64,000 bases of DNA from Hebobacterum sp964559435 (lineage in GTDB: Bacteria; Armatimonadota; Hebobacteria; Hebobacterales; Hebobacteraceae). Made by a program: the position numbers and the translations under genes. The stretch covers positions 103,879 through 167,878 of the forward strand of contig CAZLHI010000004.1 in NCBI GenBank assembly GCA_964559435.1, given 5' to 3'. Under the pieces are notes generated by a model that saw only the letters and a list, made by a program, of their open reading frames with translations, searched no databases and had not been told where the DNA came from. Shown here piece by piece: positions 59,706-64,000 of the stretch (positions are counted from its first letter, which is position 1; every line of letters starts with the position of its first letter).

Positions 59706-60728
59706 TCAGCAGAGCACTTCCCTGAGCGGTGCCTCCTCCTCAATCGCTCTCACGATTCCGGACGTCGCCCACGCCAACTCGACCATCGGCGCGTTCTTCC
59801 CACCCGCCACCCAGTCAAGCAAGGCGTCGAGAGCGAACAGAAGAGCCATCCTCCAGCTCTCCGCTGAGAGGCTGCGCGCCGAGACCCGATAGCTGTCACG
59901 CAGCATTCCCACCATTTGTGCGCGCTCGGGCTTGGGGATTGGCAGTGTCACGAGGAAGCCGGTGACGCACGAGCCCAGATCCTGCTCGGGAGGGCCGAGT
60001 CCCGCGTGGTCCCAGTCCACCAGTCCGGAGAAGGCCCTCCCACGAACGGTGATGTTGGGTGCAGTCAGGTCCCGGTGTGCGAGGCACACGCTCCGCACGC
60101 ACACATCGGCGGAGCCCAGAATCTCGGAACCGGTGAGGAAGAGCGCTCGGAGACACTGAGGGACCTGCTCCGCGTGGGCACGGTACCACTCAGCATCGTC
60201 CGCGAACACCTTCGCGACGCGGCCACGCATTTCGTGTCTGCTGACCGCGCGCAGCCCAGTGCTCCTTACGTCAAGACCGACGAGGGCAAGAAGCGCTCCG
60301 CCTATCTCCAACACCAGCTTCTGCCTATCGGCACCGCGAATGTCGCTGATGGCGCCATCCAGCGGCTCGCCGATGTAACTTGTGACGAGCGCAGGCATTC
60401 CGAACACGGCCGCGTCGAGTTCGACTGCGAGTGTGTCTGGGACTGGGATCACGCCTCTCAGAACCTGCAAAGACTTCGCGTGCTCCTGCATCTGCAGGCG
60501 TGCCTCGTCCGTCTCCTCATAGAACTTGACGCAGACGCGCTGTCCGGTTTCGTCTCCGCAGATCACGACGGGTGTCGGAGTGGGAGTCACCCCGTCGTCC
60601 CGGCCGGAGGTGGGATTGGTCGAAATCCGGAGTCCCGTCAGCCCGCGCTTCGCCAGGCCCGCCCTCAGCCGTCGCTGTGCTTCGGAACCGGGGCTTGCGG
60701 CCGCGGCCGCGTAGTCAACCGCTCTCAT
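59706..60728 (-). CDS. Aminoglycoside phosphotransferase (APH)-family kinase
   Basis: 340 residues. Brenner-type catalytic loop VCLAHRDLTAPNITVRG (His-x-Asp...Asn), then the metal-binding GLVDWDHAGLGPPEQDLG. N-terminal kinase lobe less clear but with VCVKFYEE. Family members phosphorylate antibiotics, choline, homoserine or sugars; substrate unknown. ATG overlaps the acetyltransferase stop by 14 bp. Confidence 0.85.
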   Translation of the reverse strand: MRAVDYAAAAASPGSEAQRRLRAGLAKRGLTGLRISTNPTSGRDDGVTPTPTPVVICGDETGQRVCVKFYEETDEARLQMQEHAKSLQVLRGVIPVPDTLAVELDAAVFGMPALVTSYIGEPLDGAISDIRGADRQKLVLEIGGALLALVGLDVRSTGLRAVSRHEMRGRVAKVFADDAEWYRAHAEQVPQCLRALFLTGSEILGSADVCVRSVCLAHRDLTAPNITVRGRAFSGLVDWDHAGLGPPEQDLGSCVTGFLVTLPIPKPERAQMVGMLRDSYRVSARSLSAESWRMALLFALDALLDWVAGGKNAPMVELAWATSGIVRAIEEEAPLREVLC

Positions 60729-61305
60729 CTTCGCTATGCCTACTGGTCGCCCACTCGCGTCGGCGCAGCCGGAACGCCAGCGCGTCATACCGCTCTCCGC
60801 GCACTTCCCGAACTCCGGGTTCCACTTCGTCCAGCGTGAACCCGCACTTCTCCGCGCAGCGGATCATGCGGTGGTTGCCCGACCATGTCGCCGTTCGAAC
60901 GCACGCCAGGTCGAACTGCTTGACGAGGTAGTCGATCCACAGCAGAAGCGCTTCCGTTCCTAGGCCCTGGTTCCAGAAGCCGGACTCACAGATGTTGACG
61001 CCGACCCATGTGACGCGTGCGGCCGGGTCGTGGTGATAGTGATTCACCCACCCGAGCAGCGGCCCACCGATGCGCTCGATCCACAGCCGTGTCCTCGGTG
61101 TGGGCAGTGGCTCCCCGATTTCCGCAAGCAGCCGACTTCTCGCACGATCGAGGCCGTCAGGCGCGGTGATCGCGCGTCCCTCTGACTCCCAGGGAGCGTC
61201 CCAGTCTTGCCATTCGGTCTCGACGGTGCTCCACCGCAGCCGAGCTTCGACATCCTTCGGCCGCGGATCGCGGAGCACCACGCGTCGCCCCCTTACCTCA
61301 ACCAT
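60715..61305 (-). CDS. GNAT-family N-acetyltransferase
   Basis: 196 residues from the ATG overlapping the methyltransferase end by 8 bp. A RimJ/RimL-like fold: RVVLRDPRPKDVEARLRW, WVGVNICESGFWNQGLGTEALLLWIDYLV (acetyl-CoA loop with QGLGTEA), then GNHRMIRCAEKCGFTLDEVEPGVREVRGERYDAL. Acceptor unknown. Member of the rsgA, methyltransferase, GNAT, APH cluster. Confidence 0.87.
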   Translation of the reverse strand: MVEVRGRRVVLRDPRPKDVEARLRWSTVETEWQDWDAPWESEGRAITAPDGLDRARSRLLAEIGEPLPTPRTRLWIERIGGPLLGWVNHYHHDPAARVTWVGVNICESGFWNQGLGTEALLLWIDYLVKQFDLACVRTATWSGNHRMIRCAEKCGFTLDEVEPGVREVRGERYDALAFRLRRREWATSRHSEDESG

Positions 61306-62134
61306 CGTGACTCTCTTCCCCCTTCTCCGCCCGACAGAGGATGATCCGCTTCGCGGCCTGCTCGGTGAAGCCGTCGGGCGAGTACGGATAGGGATCGCGG
61401 GAGGTGAACGCGTCCCAATCCACCTTGGCGGGGTCATCGCCAGAGACGTCGATGAGAGTCAGACCTGCGTCCGACAGCATTTGCTCTAGTTCTGGCAGGA
61501 GATACAGCCGCCAGGAGAATGGCATCGTATGTCGCGTGCCGGTCTCCAAGTCGAGGGCGATGCAGTCGAACCCGAACCTGCCCTCACGCACGTCCTTCGT
61601 GCCCTCCGTCAGGAAGAGCAGGTCCTTCTTCTCCTCGTGGAAGTGCCAGCTCTTCGTGAGTTCCTGCGGAAGGCCGGTGTAGTTCTGCGTGTCGATGAGC
61701 GCCTGCCCGCCGCCTTTCAGCGCTCGGCCTATCCCCTCGAGTGTCCGCACGTTCTCTTCATGGCTCAACATGCCAAACGTGTTGCCCCACAGGATCACCG
61801 CGTCGAACTCGTCCTCATAGCTGAGCTTGGTCATGTCGCCCTGGACGAGCTGCACCGCCACGCCCGCCTCGGCCGCGTTGCGCCGCGCCACTTCGAGGAA
61901 CGACCCCGACCAGTCGAGTCCCGTCACCTCATAGCCGCGGCGCGCCAGTTCTGCTGCGTGAAGTCCCAGGCCACAGCCCAGATCCAAGATCTTCGCTGCC
62001 TGGGAGAGCTTCATCACGCGCTCCATGAAGCCAACGCTTGACCGCACCGCCTCGGGCGACGGAACCCCGTCGAAATCCCAGTAGACCATGTCACCGAACG
62101 TCCGCTCCCAGAATCGCTTCTCAGACGTGCTCAT
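61298..62134 (-). CDS. Class I SAM-dependent methyltransferase
   Basis: 278 residues. SAM-binding ILDLGCGLGLHAAELARRGYEVTGLDWSGSFLEVARRNA (motif I and acidic loop), then VQGDMTKLSYEDEFDAVILWGNTFGML (motif IV region). N-terminal region includes WERTFGDMVYWDFDGVPSPEAV. Substrate not known. 24 nt after rsgA; coupled to GNAT by overlap. Confidence 0.88.
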   Translation of the reverse strand: MSTSEKRFWERTFGDMVYWDFDGVPSPEAVRSSVGFMERVMKLSQAAKILDLGCGLGLHAAELARRGYEVTGLDWSGSFLEVARRNAAEAGVAVQLVQGDMTKLSYEDEFDAVILWGNTFGMLSHEENVRTLEGIGRALKGGGQALIDTQNYTGLPQELTKSWHFHEEKKDLLFLTEGTKDVREGRFGFDCIALDLETGTRHTMPFSWRLYLLPELEQMLSDAGLTLIDVSGDDPAKVDWDAFTSRDPYPYSPDGFTEQAAKRIILCRAEKGEESHDG

Positions 62135-62158
62135 CTCTCACCTTCCCTCGCAAACACT

Positions 62159-63064
62159 TCAGCGCCCGGCCAGTTGCCCGTAGCTTGTGGCCCTTCGCGC
62201 GTCGAGATCGCTGTCGGCCACTGCCCGCTTCACCGCGCACCCTGGCTCATCTCCGTGCCCGCAGTCACTGAAGTTGCAGCTTTGCGCAAACCGCATGACA
62301 TCTGGGAACGCGGCCGCAATATGCCCTGGTTCGACCTCCCAGAACCCGAACTGCCGCAGCCCGGCCGTGTCCGCCACCCACCCGCCGAAGGGGAGCTCCA
62401 GCAACTTGATGGAGGTGGTGGCATGCCGCCCCTTGTGAGTCACATCTCCAGTCTCGGCCGTCTTCAGCTTCAGCCCCGGCGCCACCGCGTTGATCAGCGA
62501 CGACTTGCCGACACCCGACGGGCCGCAGAGCACCGAACGCCGATCCTTCAATCCGGCCCTCAACTCCTCCAGACCATCGCCGGTCGTCGCCGAGGTAAGC
62601 AACACGCGGAAGTCACATTGGCGGTAGACAGCGAACCGCGCGCGCAGGGGCTCGCCGTCCACCAAGTCAACCTTGTTGACGCAGATCAGCGGCTCCAGCT
62701 CGCTCGCGACGGCCGCCACCAGGAAGCGGTCCAGCATGAACAGGTCTGGCCGCGGCTCGGCCGCCGCGAATACGATTACTGCTTGATCCACATTCGCGAC
62801 CAGTGTGTGCTGGAGCGGCTTGCCTCCGGCGGCTGTCCGCGACAGCCCGGACTCCCGGGGCAGCACTTGCTCGATAACCCCGCGACCAGGCTCGAGCATC
62901 GCCAGTCTCACCTTATCGCCCGCCGCGACAGGCGACACTGCCCGCTGTTTGTCTTTCTTCAGCTTGCCTCGGAGCGAGCACTTGACGACACGCCCGTCCA
63001 CGATCACATCGAACAGCTCGCCGCGATTCTCCACAACTGTTCCTTCGAGCACAGGGCCGCTCAT
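62159..63064 (-). CDS. rsgA: Ribosome small-subunit GTPase RsgA
   Basis: 301 residues. OB domain (VVENRGELFDVIVDGRVVKCSLRGKLK), circularly permuted GTPase motifs in the order NKVD (G4), TSATTGDG (G5), GPSGVGKSSLINA (G1), DTAGLRQFG (G3), and the zinc-binding C-terminal C-x5-C... HGDEPGCAV. It checks 30S maturation. The ATG overlaps the stop of a 29-residue frame (ATGA). Confidence 0.95.
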   Translation of the reverse strand: MSGPVLEGTVVENRGELFDVIVDGRVVKCSLRGKLKKDKQRAVSPVAAGDKVRLAMLEPGRGVIEQVLPRESGLSRTAAGGKPLQHTLVANVDQAVIVFAAAEPRPDLFMLDRFLVAAVASELEPLICVNKVDLVDGEPLRARFAVYRQCDFRVLLTSATTGDGLEELRAGLKDRRSVLCGPSGVGKSSLINAVAPGLKLKTAETGDVTHKGRHATTSIKLLELPFGGWVADTAGLRQFGFWEVEPGHIAAAFPDVMRFAQSCNFSDCGHGDEPGCAVKRAVADSDLDARRATSYGQLAGR

Positions 63065-63150
63065 GCGATGGCCCCCTCCTGCACTCGAAGGCGCGCATCC
63101 GTCTGACTTCGTGTCGGCCCGCTCTGCGAGCCGATAAGAAGAAATAGCAT
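63061..63150 (-). CDS. Small ORF before rsgA (29 residues)
   Basis: ATG with GGAGAG at 7-8 nt; product MLFLLIGSQSGPTRSQTDARLRV and six more residues, with a hydrophobic first segment. Its TGA overlaps the rsgA ATG. It may be a coupling leader ORF rather than a functional peptide. Confidence 0.3.
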   Translation of the reverse strand: MLFLLIGSQSGPTRSQTDARLRVQEGAIA

Positions 63151-63213
63151 CGCTTGCTCTCCGTTCGTCATGGGATATAGCGCCGTGACCCCGGCGCCGG
63201 GGGAAATACAGAA

Positions 63214-63240
63214 CGCCACGGGCCTCACCGGCCCGTGGCG
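63214..63240 (-). terminator. Terminator between the tiny ORF and rsgA
   Basis: 11-bp perfect GC stem (63214-63224 with 63230-63240), 5-nt loop, followed on the minus strand by a U-rich TTCTGTATTT. Ends a predicted transcript of ~185 nt that begins at the promoter at 63392-63420; read-through would reach rsgA. Confidence 0.65.
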
Positions 63241-63278
63241 CATTCGTCGAAGAGAGCGGTGACTATCTGGTCAGGTTC

Positions 63279-63347
63279 TCATCCGGCCCCCAGGCGCGAG
63301 AGGCAGTGACGCGGTATTCGGTTGGCACAGCGTGTAGTCTTCATCAT
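63279..63347 (-). CDS. Tiny ORF, 22 residues, with strong Shine-Dalgarno
   Basis: AAAGGAGG (63355-63362) stands 7 nt before ATG ATG. The product begins MMKTTRCANRIPRHC and has two cysteines. It is enclosed by a good promoter and a terminator. Could be a small protein, a leader peptide, or part of a small RNA. Confidence 0.4.
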   Translation of the reverse strand: MMKTTRCANRIPRHCLSRLGAG

Positions 63348-63391
63348 GTCGCTGCCTCCTTTCGCCCGAATGGCAGATGAATGTCCCTCGA

Positions 63392-63420
63392 ACTATAGCG
63401 ACAAAGCTTCCCGAGGTCAA
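63392..63420 (-). promoter_or_regulatory. Promoter of the tiny ORF (and possibly rsgA)
   Basis: Minus strand: TTGACC (63415-63420), 17-nt spacer, TATAGT (63392-63397). The predicted start is ~25 nt before the AAAGGAGG. Confidence 0.7.
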
Positions 63421-63428
63421 GTCCCGCC

Positions 63429-64000
63429 CTATCGAATTCCGGAGATCCGCTTTATCTGCTGCCACCTCTCCGGTGAGACTCGCGCGGCATGTCCGTCGAG
63501 GAACGCTACTCCGCGGGTCCCGTCGGACCAGGTCGTCTGCTCATAGAAAACCGCGGTGTTCGAGATGTCTCTCACATCGAGCACCCGCAGCCCGCTCAAG
63601 CTGGAATTCACGCCGTATGGCTGTCCGGTCACGGGGTGTGTGAAGACAGTTCTGTTCTTGACGTACTCATCCAGTGTCGTGCCAACGGCCTCCATGCTCG
63701 AGAGGTCTGGAACCATGTCTTCGTGATCCGCCAGCCACATCTGCAGCGCCACCGCCAGGTTCTTGAGATTGCCCAGAGACCTCGCCTGCTGCTGGGACTC
63801 CAGCCAGGCCTTCTGCTGGGCTGTCTCTTCGCTCAAGTGGAAGGGCTGGATGTTCGTAAGGCTTCTCGCGCTGCGCAGATTCAGCAACGAGAGCGTGAGT
63901 CTCGTCTCTCCAGTGATCGGCTCCAGGAGCATGGGCTCCGCCCCCCGTCGCATCATCTCCGCCAGGGTCCGCTGATCAATCTGGCGGCCATAGGCCACTA
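63429..64000 (-). CDS. Prepilin-type / DUF1559-like protein (partial)
   Basis: Only the C-terminal 190 or so residues are inside the window; the gene continues to the right. LESQQQARSLGNLKNLAVALQMWLADHEDMVPDLSSM resembles the spacing-rich region of pseudopilin-like proteins, and the ending SDGTRGVAFLDGHAARVSPERWQQI fits the H-X9-DG domain. N-terminal prepilin signal is not seen. Confidence is limited by truncation. Confidence 0.6.
   Translation of the reverse strand, partial: VAYGRQIDQRTLAEMMRRGAEPMLLEPITGETRLTLSLLNLRSARSLTNIQPFHLSEETAQQKAWLESQQQARSLGNLKNLAVALQMWLADHEDMVPDLSSMEAVGTTLDEYVKNRTVFTHPVTGQPYGVNSSLSGLRVLDVRDISNTAVFYEQTTWSDGTRGVAFLDGHAARVSPERWQQIKRISGIR

Noticed and set aside
1..64000. 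CRISPR arrays, phage or complete insertion sequences
   Set aside because: No regularly spaced repeats, cas-like, integrase or capsid genes were seen; the RG-rich repeats at 19.6-20.2 kb are protein-coding.

Overview
The window is a GC-rich bacterial chromosome segment with dense coding, sigma-70-type promoters (TTGACA/TATAAT) and Shine-Dalgarno starts mixed with apparently leaderless ones. Lnt, a MacA/MacB-like exporter, an RseB-like protein, a GspC-like protein and secreted TonB/secretin-N-like sequence point to a diderm; the SLH-domain protease, the DUF6785-like membrane protein, the URO-D-like and sugar-isomerase paralogues and the prepilin/H-X9-DG type protein at the right edge are a mix I associate with Armatimonadota or relatives. 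That placement is inference; no rRNA or marker phylogeny is available here. No phage, CRISPR array or intact insertion sequence was seen; one short transposase-like remnant lies near 54.9 kb.

Layout. 1-9 kb (minus strand): ffh-rpsP behind a strong promoter; a coupled HAD hydrolase / URO-D-like / Nudix set; then a long minus-strand run secG, tRNA-Leu(GAG), dppA-like M55 peptidase, PDZ and GspC-like membrane proteins, DUF3467, zinc ribbon, PDZ, histone-deacetylase-like gene, ending at an intrinsic terminator. 9-18 kb: lnt diverges from ftsEX over back-to-back promoters; ccdA; a sugar isomerase; groES-groEL with terminator; a GH130-type glycosidase. 18-26 kb: two flavoproteins; an ECF sigma / anti-sigma / RseB-like / RG-rich periplasmic protein operon; a PfkB kinase and a large secreted protein. 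26-36 kb: histidine phosphatase, a giant subtilase with SLH domains, D-threonine-aldolase-like enzyme with RidA, an orphan sensor kinase, a Gfo/Idh/MocA oxidoreductase, an MFS transporter.

36-42 kb is a compact molybdenum hydroxylase operon (FAD, 2Fe-2S and Mo subunits, MocA-like cytidylyltransferase, XdhC). 42-54 kb: SpoIID-like protein, DMT transporter, sugar isomerase, an unusual prenyltransferase-fold/transglutaminase fusion, a Lon-like protease, a HlyD-like adaptor and a DUF6785-like membrane protein. 55-59 kb: an ABC tripartite exporter operon (macA-like, permease, ATPase) beside a MarR regulator. 59-64 kb: a truncated methyltransferase, an APH/GNAT/methyltransferase group behind rsgA, and an intergenic stretch with promoter, tiny ORF and terminator.

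Recurring themes: ATGA/GTGA coupling within operons, tiny ORFs bridging operon genes, and three promoters (ffh, secG, ftsE) in which a start codon lies exactly 8 nt after the -10 hexamer, which suggests leaderless transcripts. Starts were chosen by hand from Shine-Dalgarno spacing, overlap with neighbours and family convention.
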